From contig NZ_JAQGJV010000061.1 of assembly GCF_028290435.1 (NCBI RefSeq), forward strand, positions 1-64,000: DNA of 64,000 nucleotides, given 5' to 3'. The notes below the pieces were generated by a model that was not told the DNA's origin, made no database searches, and worked only from the letters and a program-made list of their open reading frames with translations. Each line of letters opens with the position of its first letter. Positions within the stretch are counted from its first letter, which is position 1. Position numbers and translations under genes: made by a program. This DNA is from Devosia sp. (GTDB taxonomy: Bacteria > Pseudomonadota > Alphaproteobacteria > Rhizobiales > Devosiaceae). Below, piece after piece: positions 43,029-51,609 of the stretch.

Positions 43029-43679
43029 ATGTCCATCGTCGTCTTCGGCGCCTCCGGCAATATCGGCAGCAGTATCCGCAAGGAAGCGCTCAGCCGCGGC
43101 CATCGGGTCACCGCCGTCACCAAAAATACCAAACTCGATCCGGCCGAGAACCTGACCCCGCTCAACGCCGACATCGCCAATGCCGAAGACGTCGCCAAGA
43201 TCGTCGCTGGCCATGATGCGGTGATCAGCGCCTATAGCCCGGGCCTGCGGAATTACCCCGCCGAGGACGCAGCGGCCCTCATCGAAAAGGCTCACCAATC
43301 CCTGTTCGCGGCCGTCAAACAGGCCGGCGTCAAGCGCCTGATCATCGTCGGCGGTGTCGGTAGCCTTGAGGCCAGCCCCGGCGTCGACGTGGTCGATAGC
43401 GATTTCTACCCCGCCGGTCACCGTGCCCACACGCTGCGCAATCGCGAAATCCTGCGCAGTCTCAAGCGCGGCGAGCATGACCTCGACTGGACCTATGTGT
43501 CGCCGCCATTGGAGATCAAGGCCGGCGACCGCACCGGACAATTCCGCCTCGGGCAGGATCAACTCCTGCGCGATCAGAATGGTGACAGCCGCATTTCCGA
43601 GGCCGATTTCGCCATCGCCATTCTCGACGCCCTCGATCAGGGCACGTTCAAACGCCAGCGCTTTACCGCCGCCTATTGA
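43029..43679 (+). CDS. NAD(P)H-binding Rossmann protein
   Basis: A 216-residue protein with IVVFGASGNIGSSIRKEAL as its dinucleotide motif, then HDAVISAYSP and KRLIIVGGVGSLEASPG. It belongs to the NAD(P)H-binding / flavin-reductase-like atypical SDR group. It starts 36 bases after the NmrA-like gene and ends nine bases before the acyl-CoA-dehydrogenase-like gene. If the latter is a flavin-dependent monooxygenase, this could be its reductase, but no flavin motif proves it. Confidence 0.82.
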   Translation: MSIVVFGASGNIGSSIRKEALSRGHRVTAVTKNTKLDPAENLTPLNADIANAEDVAKIVAGHDAVISAYSPGLRNYPAEDAAALIEKAHQSLFAAVKQAGVKRLIIVGGVGSLEASPGVDVVDSDFYPAGHRAHTLRNREILRSLKRGEHDLDWTYVSPPLEIKAGDRTGQFRLGQDQLLRDQNGDSRISEADFAIAILDALDQGTFKRQRFTAAY

Positions 43680-43688
43680 GGTTCACCG

Positions 43689-44912
43689 ATGACCGATTTC
43701 GCGCCCTATATCGAACGCGCCGAGGCGCTGGGCCGCCGCTTCGCGCTGACCGCTCGGCATTATGACCAGACCGGCGATTTCCCCTTCGCCAATTTCGATG
43801 CCCTGTTCGAAGCGGGTCTGCTGGGGCTGGTCACAGCGCCCGAACATGGCGGCCTGGGCGGCGGTCTGACTGAAGCCCTGGCGGTCATTTCGGCGATTGC
43901 ACGGGGTGAACCATCCACCGCGCTGGTCCTCGCCATGCACTATAGCCAGCACTATTCGATCCGCGTTTCGGGCAACTGGCCCGCCCATCTCGTGGCGCGA
44001 GTCACCAAGGCCAATCGCGAAGGCGTTGCCCTGCTCAATGCCGCTCAGGTGGAGCCGCGCGTTGGATCGCCCTCCCACGGCACGCTGCCCGAAACCATTG
44101 CTCGCCGCGTCGGCAACGAGTGGCGCATCACGGGCCACAAAACCTATGCCACCGGTATTCCGCTGCTCAAATGGGTCTCCATCCTTGCTGTAACCGACGA
44201 GCCCGAGCCCCGCCTCGGCACGTTTCTCGTGCCGACCAATAGCCCGGGCATCCGCGTGGAAAAGACCTGGAACGCTACCGGCATGCGCGCCACCAATAGC
44301 GACGACCTGATCCTCGACGATGTCGCCATTCCGCTCGAGGACACGCTCGAACTCGCGCCCGCCACCAAGGGCCTGCAGCGCGACGAGCGGCTCGGCGCCT
44401 GGTATTTTACCCTCGTGCCCTCGATCTATGACGGCGCGGCGCGCGGCGCCAAGGATTGGCTGATCGAGTTCACCACCACCCGTGCCCCCGCCAGCCTCGG
44501 CGCGCCGCTCTCGACCGTGCCGCGCATTCAGGATGGCCTCGGCCAGATCGAGGTCTATCTCACCACCAACCGTCGTCTTTTGCGCTCCATCGCCGAAGAT
44601 TTCGACAATGGCCGCCCCTTCGGCCCCGATGCGGCCGCCGTCAAGCATGTGGTCATCGAAAACGCTATCCTCGCCACCACGCTGGCGCTCGATCTCGGCG
44701 GCAATCCCGGCATCAGCCGCGACAATCCGCTGGAGCGCCACCACCGCGACGCGCTCTCGGGCAAGGCCCACGCGCCGCAGAACAATCTGGTCCGCACCAT
44801 TCTCGCCAAGTCCGTGCTGGCCCGCCACGCCGCCACACCCACCGAGACAATCGAGCCGGTCCCGGTGCGCGCTACCCACCCGCCACGGCTCGTCGCCGTC
44901 GGCAGTTCCTGA
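43689..44912 (+). CDS. Acyl-CoA-dehydrogenase-family monooxygenase (DszC/SfnB-like)
   Basis: A 407-residue acyl-CoA-dehydrogenase-fold flavoprotein. Features are DFPFANFDALFEAGLLGLVT, PEHGGLGGGL, WRITGHKTYATGIP and the C-terminal NPLERHHRDALSGKAHAPQNN. This last segment replaces the acyl-CoA-dehydrogenase C-terminus and resembles DszC, SfnB and other flavin monooxygenases that act on sulfur compounds or amines. GAGG precedes the ATG. As the last gene of a cluster with a DszB-like protein, it is the candidate for the oxygenation step before desulfination (inference). Confidence 0.82.
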   Translation: MTDFAPYIERAEALGRRFALTARHYDQTGDFPFANFDALFEAGLLGLVTAPEHGGLGGGLTEALAVISAIARGEPSTALVLAMHYSQHYSIRVSGNWPAHLVARVTKANREGVALLNAAQVEPRVGSPSHGTLPETIARRVGNEWRITGHKTYATGIPLLKWVSILAVTDEPEPRLGTFLVPTNSPGIRVEKTWNATGMRATNSDDLILDDVAIPLEDTLELAPATKGLQRDERLGAWYFTLVPSIYDGAARGAKDWLIEFTTTRAPASLGAPLSTVPRIQDGLGQIEVYLTTNRRLLRSIAEDFDNGRPFGPDAAAVKHVVIENAILATTLALDLGGNPGISRDNPLERHHRDALSGKAHAPQNNLVRTILAKSVLARHAATPTETIEPVPVRATHPPRLVAVGSS

Positions 44913-44932
44913 GGCTTTCATACGCGACGGGG

Positions 44933-44952
44933 CAGGGCGCTAAGCAGCCCTG
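44933..44952. terminator. Small hairpin between convergent genes
   Basis: CAGGGC and GCCCTG flank an eight-base loop between the convergent stops at 44912 and 44956. There is no T-tract. It is a weak bidirectional terminator candidate. Confidence 0.3.
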
Positions 44953-44955
44953 ACG

Positions 44956-45579
44956 CTAGTTGCCGACCATCACCACCGGCCCCTTGTCGGGCAGGCCGAC
45001 GGCCGGCATGTCCGAAAAGCTCAGCGTGGCGCCGGCGGGGACATTGTCGACGACGCCAGTAGGGCCGCCGGCAGTGTTGGCCTGCTCGTTGCCCGCCGAC
45101 ATCGTGACTTCGGAGCCGTCTTCGTTCGGATTGGACTGTTTTGACCCCGTCTGCGTACCAGCGGCCGCGAATTCCCCCATGATGTCGCTGCCGCCTTCGA
45201 GCTGGCTTTGCGCCGAAGCCACTTCGGTGGCCATGTCAACGTCGTATGGCACTTCGTAGGCGCGCGGCGGGCTGATGACGATCTGGTTGTCGTCGATCTC
45301 CTCCACCCACAGGTAGATATGGCCGGGCGTGTTGCGCAGCTTGTCCGGCTCGACGATGCGCGTTGCCAACAGGCTGAACCGTGCCGGCATGGTGCTGGTC
45401 GAAGCCCAGCCCACCACGCCCGTAATGGCGATATATGAGCCGACGAACACCAGACCCGTCAGCACGATGGCGCCGGCCTTGATCCACCAGCGCCACAGCG
45501 AGGCAATATTGAGGCTGAGCAACAGCACCGCCAGCAGCACATAGGCACCCACCGTGCCGGCAATCGCGGTCATCATCAT
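44956..45579 (-). CDS. Hypothetical membrane protein, third gene of MotA/TolR-like operon
   Basis: A 207-residue protein with two N-terminal membrane helices (about 6-26 and 36-57, AYVLLAVLLLSLNIASLWRW and GAIVLTGLVFVGSYIAITGV). It then has a short folded segment with RNTPGHIYLWVEEIDDNQIV and a low-complexity Ser/Asn/Gly/Gln-rich region (about 120-165), and ends AVGLPDKGPVVMVGN. No family was recognised. Its start overlaps the stop of the TolR-like gene, so it belongs to the same three-gene operon. Confidence 0.75.
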   Translation of the reverse strand: MMMTAIAGTVGAYVLLAVLLLSLNIASLWRWWIKAGAIVLTGLVFVGSYIAITGVVGWASTSTMPARFSLLATRIVEPDKLRNTPGHIYLWVEEIDDNQIVISPPRAYEVPYDVDMATEVASAQSQLEGGSDIMGEFAAAGTQTGSKQSNPNEDGSEVTMSAGNEQANTAGGPTGVVDNVPAGATLSFSDMPAVGLPDKGPVVMVGN

Positions 45580-46196
45580 TTGCGAACCGCCTGGATCAGC
45601 GAGGCTGGGCGGGTATTGATGTCCGAAACCGCGCCCTCCGCATCGAGCGTGAACCGCACGGCGGTCTGTTCGTCGCCTTTGCGCGTCAGCGTCAGCGTGT
45701 CGTAATAGACCACCGACAGCTTGGGATTGATCTTCTCCACCTTGACCGTCACCGGCACGGGGGCGCCGGTTTCGTCGGTATACTTGTAAACATTGATGAT
45801 GTACTCGCCCGGCACGATGCGGCGGACCGTCACGGTTTCCTGGTTGAGCGGGAAGGCCAGCGTCTCGCCATTGACCTCGATCTTGTCGAGATAATTCCCG
45901 CGATCATCACGGTCGAGCGTCACGAACCCCTTCTGCATGGAATGATACCAGACCACGTCGCCGCCGGGCTCCTGCACATAGGTGTCGATATCGTCCGGAT
46001 TATTGTCCGGCCAGGTCACCGTCACCAAAATCTCGGCCTTGACCTCGACGTCGCCGGCCTTCGCATCGGGCCGGATCAGCGCAAAGGCGATGAACAGCAT
46101 GACGGCGAAGCCCAGCAGGGCGTTGAACAGGATATCGGTGAACGGCACGAATGTGCCGTCCTCGCTGCCACCCGAGAACAGGCTCGTCTCATGCAT
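45576..46196 (-). CDS. TolR/ExbD-like single-helix protein with beta-rich periplasmic domain
   Basis: A 206-residue protein with one N-terminal membrane helix preceded by Asp21 in FVPFTDILFNALLGFAVMLF. This Asp is at the place of the proton-carrying Asp of TolR, ExbD and MotB. The region after the helix is not a TolR domain: it carries VTVTWPDNNPDDIDTYVQEP, which resembles the Asp-rich start of YfaP/DUF2135-type beta-sandwich domains, then further beta-rich sequence. Its start overlaps the MotA/TolQ-like gene by eight bases. Stator subunit of a proton-driven complex is inferred. Confidence 0.72.
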   Translation of the reverse strand: MHETSLFSGGSEDGTFVPFTDILFNALLGFAVMLFIAFALIRPDAKAGDVEVKAEILVTVTWPDNNPDDIDTYVQEPGGDVVWYHSMQKGFVTLDRDDRGNYLDKIEVNGETLAFPLNQETVTVRRIVPGEYIINVYKYTDETGAPVPVTVKVEKINPKLSVVYYDTLTLTRKGDEQTAVRFTLDAEGAVSDINTRPASLIQAVRK

Positions 46197-46968
46197 GAGC
46201 GGGCTGCTCCAGCGCCGACACGACGTGGATTTCGGTCGTCTCGGTGATCATTTCGAACAATTTGCCGATGGAATTGTCGAGCAGGTAATATTCGAGCTTG
46301 AGCAGAAGCGCGCTGGCAATGCCCGCCACCGTGACGTTCAGCGCCACCGCCATGCCGCCCGTCATGCCGCCAAGTGCGGACCGCAGGGTATCGCTTTCAA
46401 ACGATGTCAGCGCCGAAATCGGAATGAGCATCAGGATGAAGCCGATGGCGGTGCCGAGCAAAGCCAGGCGCAGCAGCGCCTCGGACACGAACAGCCCAAG
46501 CTTTTCCCGGGCGCGCAGCTTGTCGGCCAGCGAGCGCAGCAGCAGGGTCTGATCGACATGGCGTTCCGATTGCAGGCGCCGTTTGCGGATGATGTTGATG
46601 ATGTGATTGGTCATGATGCCCGGCTCAAGCGCCGAGCCGTTGCCAGTCACCACCCGGTCGCCATCGATGCGCAGGCCGCTTCCGCTCTCGGCCACGACGA
46701 CATCTCGGACCTTGCGGGCGCGCACCAGTTCGCGCGAAATCACCACGGTCTGATAAAGGCAATGCAGCCCGGTCAGGCAGAAGATTGCGAAGATCAGGAT
46801 CGACACGCGGGTGTGGTCGGTCGCCAGCACCAGTTGCAGCAGGCCGAAATACCACAGCACAAACAAGCCAAGCGCGATCAGAACGTTGAGCAGCAGGAAG
46901 CGAAGAAGAGGTCCGAAATCTTCAATCTCCGAGGCCGAGCCGATAACGGCCCTGGTCATATTCGCCAT
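46189..46968 (-). CDS. MotA/TolQ/ExbB-family proton-channel protein
   Basis: A 259-residue membrane protein. Two helices lie near residues 22-45 and 52-73. A cytoplasmic region follows (about 80-165) and then two more helices containing LRLALLGTAIGFILMLIPI and ALGGMTGGMAVALNVTVAGI. The latter carries the small-residue and Thr pattern of the TolQ/ExbB/MotA pore helices. It is the first gene of a three-gene operon with a TolR-like protein. It lacks the flagellar PomA/MotA context, and no tolAB or tonB genes are present. The process it powers is unknown. Confidence 0.82.
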   Translation of the reverse strand: MANMTRAVIGSASEIEDFGPLLRFLLLNVLIALGLFVLWYFGLLQLVLATDHTRVSILIFAIFCLTGLHCLYQTVVISRELVRARKVRDVVVAESGSGLRIDGDRVVTGNGSALEPGIMTNHIINIIRKRRLQSERHVDQTLLLRSLADKLRAREKLGLFVSEALLRLALLGTAIGFILMLIPISALTSFESDTLRSALGGMTGGMAVALNVTVAGIASALLLKLEYYLLDNSIGKLFEMITETTEIHVVSALEQPAHA

Positions 46969-47289
46969 GCTTGTTCCCTAGCCAATTGAGGCCGCGGTTC
47001 CCGTTGCTTGCCGGGCCGCCCATTGTGAACCAATTGCCTAGCACGGCCAGCTTGCCGGGCGGTCATAGCCTCTTCCAATGCTTCCTATTGCTTTTTGCCG
47101 CGCTGGAAAGGGTGTTGACTGACCAAGGTTTGGGGGAGGCGTTCCCCCAGCAGCCAAGTTTGCAAGAATCATGGATAGCGCCCTTCGCCAAGTCAAAGGG
47201 TGCCATGCGAGGATTTGTCGCGCGGCAATTAGACGTTTGTGTGATTTGGTTATGTCCACCGATGTGTTCTACTAACATGTCAGTGGAAC
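46969..47289. other. 321-bp divergent intergenic region with a 7-bp hairpin
   Basis: It lies between the MotA/TolQ-like operon and a LysR gene. A perfect hairpin TGGGGGA-GGCGT-TCCCCCA sits at 47131-47149 without a T-tract. ACATGT ... ACATGA (about 47274-47293) next to the LysR start is a possible autoregulatory inverted repeat. No protein-coding frame is convincing. Confidence 0.5.
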
Positions 47290-48276
47290 ATGATTATGGA
47301 TGTAACTCTTAAGCAGCTGCAGATTTTCCAGGCGGTCGTCGTCGCCGGCTCGATCACCAAAGCCTCGCGGCGCATCGGCCTGTCGCAACCCTCGATCTCC
47401 CAGCAGCTTGCAAAGCTCGAAGAAAAACTCGATGCGCAACTGATCCTGCGCAATCGTACTGGCACCATCACCCTGACCCCTTCGGGCGAATACTGGTTCA
47501 AGGCCAGTACCGACCTGCTCGGCCGGATCGAGGGGATGATGGAAGAGCATCGACGGCGCTTCCTGCTTAACACCGTCACCTGGCAAATGGGCATTACGCC
47601 CACCCTGCGCGGCCGCTTCGTCGCCGCCGCCGCCCGCATCGCCGCCCAGCAGCCGGGTTTCGTCAAATTCGAGATCAAGTATTCGGTCACCAGTTCCGAG
47701 CTGGTGCAGCAACTGCGGCTGCATCAACTCAACTGTGCCATCGTCAGCGAGGACGCGATTACCGACGACCGCAGTTCCTTTGCCATCGCCAAGCTGTTCG
47801 ACGATCAGGTCGCCTGGCTGCTTCCGGCTTCGGTGCCGATCGCCGACATCAAGAACGCCATGAGTCGCCAGCGCCCGCAGCAGCTCAATGGCCCGCTCGC
47901 CTATTTCGTCAACATTGATGGCAATGTTTCGCTGCGCACCAAGTCCGATGACTGGGTCCGCCACAACCTGCCCGGCGCGACGCCGGCCTTCTCGGCCATG
48001 ACCTATACGGCCGCTGTGGACATCGTCGCCGAAGGGTTGGCGACGACGCATTGCCCGCTCTCGCTGCTGCCCAACTTGCCCAATGATGTGCGCGAAGCGG
48101 TGCAGATCATCCCGATTCCCAATTTCAGCCGCAGCATCGTGCTGGCGATGCCCAGGCACCTGATGAGCCTGCGCCCTTACGCCGAGATTTTCCGCGGCAT
48201 CGAGCATTTCTGCAAGACCGAATACCTCAAGGAAATGGTGCCCCAGGAAGCGCACGCATTTTCCATGGTCGGGTAA
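47290..48276 (+). CDS. LysR-family transcriptional regulator upstream of the PQQ dehydrogenase
   Basis: A 328-residue LysR protein: an HTH at residues 5-60 (LKQLQIFQAVVVAGSITKAS, then RRIGLSQPSISQQLAKLEE) and a substrate-binding-like effector domain. It is immediately upstream of, and on the same strand as, the quinoprotein gene, separated by 110 bases that include an inverted repeat. It is the likely regulator of the alcohol-oxidation genes (inference). A second in-frame ATG at 47296 is possible. A second LysR gene closes the PQQ region at 57344. Confidence 0.9.
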   Translation: MIMDVTLKQLQIFQAVVVAGSITKASRRIGLSQPSISQQLAKLEEKLDAQLILRNRTGTITLTPSGEYWFKASTDLLGRIEGMMEEHRRRFLLNTVTWQMGITPTLRGRFVAAAARIAAQQPGFVKFEIKYSVTSSELVQQLRLHQLNCAIVSEDAITDDRSSFAIAKLFDDQVAWLLPASVPIADIKNAMSRQRPQQLNGPLAYFVNIDGNVSLRTKSDDWVRHNLPGATPAFSAMTYTAAVDIVAEGLATTHCPLSLLPNLPNDVREAVQIIPIPNFSRSIVLAMPRHLMSLRPYAEIFRGIEHFCKTEYLKEMVPQEAHAFSMVG

Positions 48277-48296
48277 CTTCCGACCGGGCGTCCTCG

Positions 48297-48325
48297 ATTT
48301 CTCCTATGACGAAGATAGGCGAAAT
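48297..48325. promoter_or_regulatory. Inverted repeat upstream of the PQQ dehydrogenase
   Basis: ATTTC-T-CCTAT and ATAGG-C-GAAAT are 11-base arms with one mismatch around a seven-base spacer. It starts 21 bases after the LysR stop and 62-90 bases before the quinoprotein ATG. An operator for a LysR regulator or a terminator hairpin would both fit; absence of a T-tract favours an operator. Confidence 0.45.
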
Positions 48326-48386
48326 TTGAGCAGCCACAGTGTCACATGCAGGTCTCTACAAAAAACGCTCCTAAGGGGGGAGACCA

Positions 48387-50141
48387 ATGTTAAGAGGCAA
48401 AAATCTGTTGCGCGGCTTGGCCGTTGCAGCACTGCTATCGGCTGTGCCTGCGGTATCGAGCTACGCCGAAGACGCCACACCCGCCCGCCTGGCCGCGGCC
48501 AGCTCTGACGCCGAGGCCGGTAACTGGCTGATGGTGCATCGCACCTACGATGCCAACCGCTTCTCGCCGCTCACCGATATCACCACCGACAATGTCTCCG
48601 GGCTGAAACTGGCTTTCGCCGTGCCGCTGGGCGGGCTCGAGCCGGCCGGTTTCGGTATCGGCGCGGTTGAATCCACGCCACTGGCCAAGGACGGCTTCCT
48701 CTACATCACCGATCCCTGGGGCACGCCCTACAAGATCGATGCGACGTCCGGCACGCAGGGTAAAGTGGTCTGGGTCGGCGATACCGGCATCGACAAGGAC
48801 CCCAACCGGGGCATCCTGCTCGCCAGCCGCGGCCTGGCGCTATGGAACAACCTGGTCATCGTGGCGCTCAACGACGGCCGCGTGATGGCCTTTGACGACG
48901 AGACCGGCGATGTGGTGTGGGATCAGCAGATCGCCACCGAGCAGGGCGAGGGCTTTACCAATGCGCCGCTGGTGGTCAAGGACAAGATCCTTGTTGGCCA
49001 GAGCTATGGCGATTGGGCCACGCGCGGCTGGATCGCTTCGCTCGACGCCAAGACCGGCGAAGAAGTCTGGCGTTTCTATACCATTCCCGAGCCCGGCCAG
49101 CCCGGCAGCGAAACCTGGCTCTGCGACCAGACCGGCAATCCCGATTGCTGGAAGACCGGTGGCGCGGCCGCCTGGGTCACCGGCTCCTATGACGAAGCCT
49201 CCAACACCATCTATTGGGGCACGGGCAACCCGGTGCCGATGTATGATCCCGAATACCGTCCGGGCGACAACCTCTACTCGAACTCCTCGCTGGCGCTCGA
49301 TGCCGATACCGGCGCGCTCAAGTGGCACTTCCAGTACACGCCCGGCGACTACATGGACTATGACGAAGTCGGCGTTCAACTGCTGATTGACACCAAGGTC
49401 GATGGCGAAGACCGCAAGGTTCTGGCCCATTTCGGCCGCAACGGCATCTTCTACACGCTTGACCGTACCAATGGCTCGTTCATCAACGCCACCAATTACG
49501 TCACCAAGCTGAACTGGACCAAGGGCATCGATCCCAAGACGGGCAAGCCGGTTGAATACGACAGCACCAAGTCGCTGCAGGAATATGCGGCAGGCGCCAA
49601 CCGGCGCGGCGGCGAGGGCATGGAAACCTGCCCGAACATCCAGGGCGGCATCAACTTCTGGCCCACCGCCTATGACAGCACCACCGGCATCGCCTATGGC
49701 GCCGGCATCGAAGGTTGCAGCAAGGTGACCAACGATCCGGTTGCACCGGCCGATGTTTCGGGCGGCGCGATCTTCACCGGCGGCGCGGCGGCTGGTGCCG
49801 GCGTGCAGGCTGGCTCGATCTTCGGCTTCAACGTCGCCACTGGCGAACAGACCATCAAGGTCGATCGTCCTTACCCGAACTATGCGGGTGTGCTGGCCAC
49901 TCCGGGCCTGGTCTGGACCGGCGAGCTGGACGGCACTTTTGGCGCCTATGACGCCAAGACGCTGGAGCAGAAATGGTCCATCAATGTCGGCAACGCCTTC
50001 GAAGCCCCGCCGATCTCGTTCTCCATCAATGGCAAGCAGTACATCGCCATTGCGGGCGGCGGCATGGGTAGCGCCTCGTTCGGTCATCCCGAGCTGGAAA
50101 ATAAGTCGTCCTCGAACATGCTCTACGTCTTCGCGCTCTAG
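48387..50141 (+). CDS. PQQ-dependent alcohol dehydrogenase, methanol/ethanol family (lanthanide-type signature)
   Basis: A 584-residue periplasmic quinoprotein with a signal peptide (GLAVAALLSAVPAVSSYAED) and eight-bladed propeller motifs (WGTGNPVPMYDPEYRPGDN, RNGIFYTLDRTNG). It oxidises alcohols with PQQ and passes electrons to cytochrome c. Catalytic Asp324 is followed by Asp326 (YMDYDEVG), the Asp-x-Asp pattern of lanthanide-dependent XoxF/PedH enzymes. Metal ligand Asn281 is present, but the Glu ligand position is Asp209 (GDWATRG). The vicinal Cys-Cys pair is absent: GILLAS stands at 142-147. A strong AGGGGGGAGA ribosome-binding site precedes ATG 48387. Substrate: alcohols, not further specified. 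Confidence 0.92.
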   Translation: MLRGKNLLRGLAVAALLSAVPAVSSYAEDATPARLAAASSDAEAGNWLMVHRTYDANRFSPLTDITTDNVSGLKLAFAVPLGGLEPAGFGIGAVESTPLAKDGFLYITDPWGTPYKIDATSGTQGKVVWVGDTGIDKDPNRGILLASRGLALWNNLVIVALNDGRVMAFDDETGDVVWDQQIATEQGEGFTNAPLVVKDKILVGQSYGDWATRGWIASLDAKTGEEVWRFYTIPEPGQPGSETWLCDQTGNPDCWKTGGAAAWVTGSYDEASNTIYWGTGNPVPMYDPEYRPGDNLYSNSSLALDADTGALKWHFQYTPGDYMDYDEVGVQLLIDTKVDGEDRKVLAHFGRNGIFYTLDRTNGSFINATNYVTKLNWTKGIDPKTGKPVEYDSTKSLQEYAAGANRRGGEGMETCPNIQGGINFWPTAYDSTTGIAYGAGIEGCSKVTNDPVAPADVSGGAIFTGGAAAGAGVQAGSIFGFNVATGEQTIKVDRPYPNYAGVLATPGLVWTGELDGTFGAYDAKTLEQKWSINVGNAFEAPPISFSINGKQYIAIAGGGMGSASFGHPELENKSSSNMLYVFAL

Positions 50142-50164
50142 GCGAAGCCGCACCGTTCAAAAAT

Positions 50165-50186
50165 GCCGGGCGCTCCAGCGCCCGGC
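50165..50186 (+). other. Perfect 10-bp hairpin between dehydrogenase and cytochrome genes
   Basis: GCCGGGCGCT and AGCGCCCGGC are separated by two bases only, 24 bases after the dehydrogenase stop. No T-tract follows, so it may stabilise the upstream transcript or attenuate expression of the cytochrome rather than end transcription. Confidence 0.5.
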
Positions 50187-50216
50187 AAACCCATTTCAAC
50201 TCCAGGACCGCTCGTC

Positions 50217-50846
50217 ATGCTCTCTTTCGCATCCCGCACCAAATTTCTGCTCGCAGCCATTCTGGTGGTCGCGGCGCCCGTCGCCGCATTTTCGTTCCAG
50301 CCACCGGCCGGGACCACCAAGGCCGCACCCGCCGCAGCCACGGACAGCACGGCAACCGGCGATCCGGCAGCGCTCGACAGCTATCCGGTGACCGAATTCA
50401 TGGACGTGTCCCTGCTTGAGGGCGCCGATGTTACGCGCGGGCACGAGGTCTTCAACAGGGTGGGGATTTGCCTGTCCTGCCATGGTTGGAACGGCGACGG
50501 CATGGGCAAGAACCCACGCTCGGAAGGCGAAGCCGCCAAACTGCGCGAGAGCCAGCTCGATACCCAGAGCTTCCTCGATATCATCAGTTGCGGCATTCCG
50601 GGGACGCCGATGCCCTACCACAACAGCCAGGCCTACAAGAAGCCCGACGTCTGCTTTGGCCAGGTGATGGCCGATTTCGAAGCCGCCGATGCACCGCGCA
50701 AGGGCAAGAGCATTCGGCCGGCCGACCTCATCAATCTGGTTGCCTATATCCAGACCCATATCCAGGGAAAGGGTGCGACGACCTTGGCGCAGTGCCAGGA
50801 CTATTTCGGCGCCAGCGCCAGCAAGACCTGCACCAACCTCGAGTAG
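50217..50846 (+). CDS. Periplasmic c-type cytochrome, electron acceptor of the PQQ dehydrogenase
   Basis: A 209-residue cytochrome c with a signal peptide (FLLAAILVVAAPVAAFSF), an Ala/Thr/Pro-rich linker, the heme site CLSCH and a candidate axial Met in GTPMPYH. Four extra cysteines (ISCG, DVCF, AQCQ and KTCT) probably form disulfides. The layout recalls cytochrome c-553i-type partners of XoxF-like dehydrogenases. ATG 50217 has AGGA ten bases upstream and starts the signal peptide; the in-frame start at 50163 lies inside the hairpin and is rejected. Confidence 0.88.
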   Translation: MLSFASRTKFLLAAILVVAAPVAAFSFQPPAGTTKAAPAAATDSTATGDPAALDSYPVTEFMDVSLLEGADVTRGHEVFNRVGICLSCHGWNGDGMGKNPRSEGEAAKLRESQLDTQSFLDIISCGIPGTPMPYHNSQAYKKPDVCFGQVMADFEAADAPRKGKSIRPADLINLVAYIQTHIQGKGATTLAQCQDYFGASASKTCTNLE

Positions 50847-51608
50847 ATGAGCATGGTTCAGCGTTCGGGTTTGGGCTGGCTTGCCGCGGGATGCATGCTG
50901 GCTTTGCTTTGTGCCGGTCCGGTGCAGGCGCAGTTCGACCCGGCGCTGGTGCCCATTTTTTCCATCTGGGACGTCAAGCTTGGCCAACCGGTGAGCCAGG
51001 TCCCCGATATGGAAGTGGTCGATATCGCCTGCGGCACCAATGGCGGCCCGCCGGCGCAGATGATCGGCACCTTCGCCAATTTCGCAAAATGCGCGCCCGA
51101 GCCATCGGGCCTGCACGAAATCTATTTCGCCAATGACGACGAGATCGACTACATCGCCAAGGCCATGGAGAGCGAATACAAGGTACTGCAAGGCGGCACC
51201 TCGATCTATGCGCATCCGGTGATTGTGTCGGTCTTGGTGGACGACAGCGGCATCGTTCGCGGCATTCGTGTCGTCACCGACGAGCGGGCGAGCCTGCGCG
51301 AACGGCGCGTCGCGGTGACGCTGGCGCGCAACCTCAAGGGGCGTTACGGCAGCTGGAAACAGACCTGCGAGAATATCCCCCTGCAGCCGGGCGAAAACCG
51401 CGTCGGCAACCAGTTCGAACATGAATTGTGCACCGCCGATAATATGGAGATCGGCCAGCGCATGCGGCTGGAATCCAGCTATCTGCGCAAGAAGGGCCAG
51501 GAAACCATCAATACCGAGACCCAAAAGGTCAACCAGGGCTATTTCCAGAGCCAGACGCGGCTGGAAGTGGTGGAGGCGCCCTATGAGCCCGTCCAGCCGC
51601 CGGCCTGA
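50847..51608 (+). CDS. Secreted hypothetical protein of the PQQ locus
   Basis: A 253-residue protein with a signal peptide (LAAGCMLALLCAGPVQAQ). It has four cysteines in the mature part (VDIACGT, NFAKCAPEP, KQTCENI, HELCTAD), suggesting two disulfides, and a helical Glu/Gln-rich C-terminus (QETINTETQKVNQGYFQSQ). Its ATG directly follows the cytochrome stop. No enzyme motif is visible. I recall similar unnamed proteins beside PQQ alcohol-dehydrogenase genes. Confidence 0.8.
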   Translation: MSMVQRSGLGWLAAGCMLALLCAGPVQAQFDPALVPIFSIWDVKLGQPVSQVPDMEVVDIACGTNGGPPAQMIGTFANFAKCAPEPSGLHEIYFANDDEIDYIAKAMESEYKVLQGGTSIYAHPVIVSVLVDDSGIVRGIRVVTDERASLRERRVAVTLARNLKGRYGSWKQTCENIPLQPGENRVGNQFEHELCTADNMEIGQRMRLESSYLRKKGQETINTETQKVNQGYFQSQTRLEVVEAPYEPVQPPA

Positions 51609-51609
51609 G

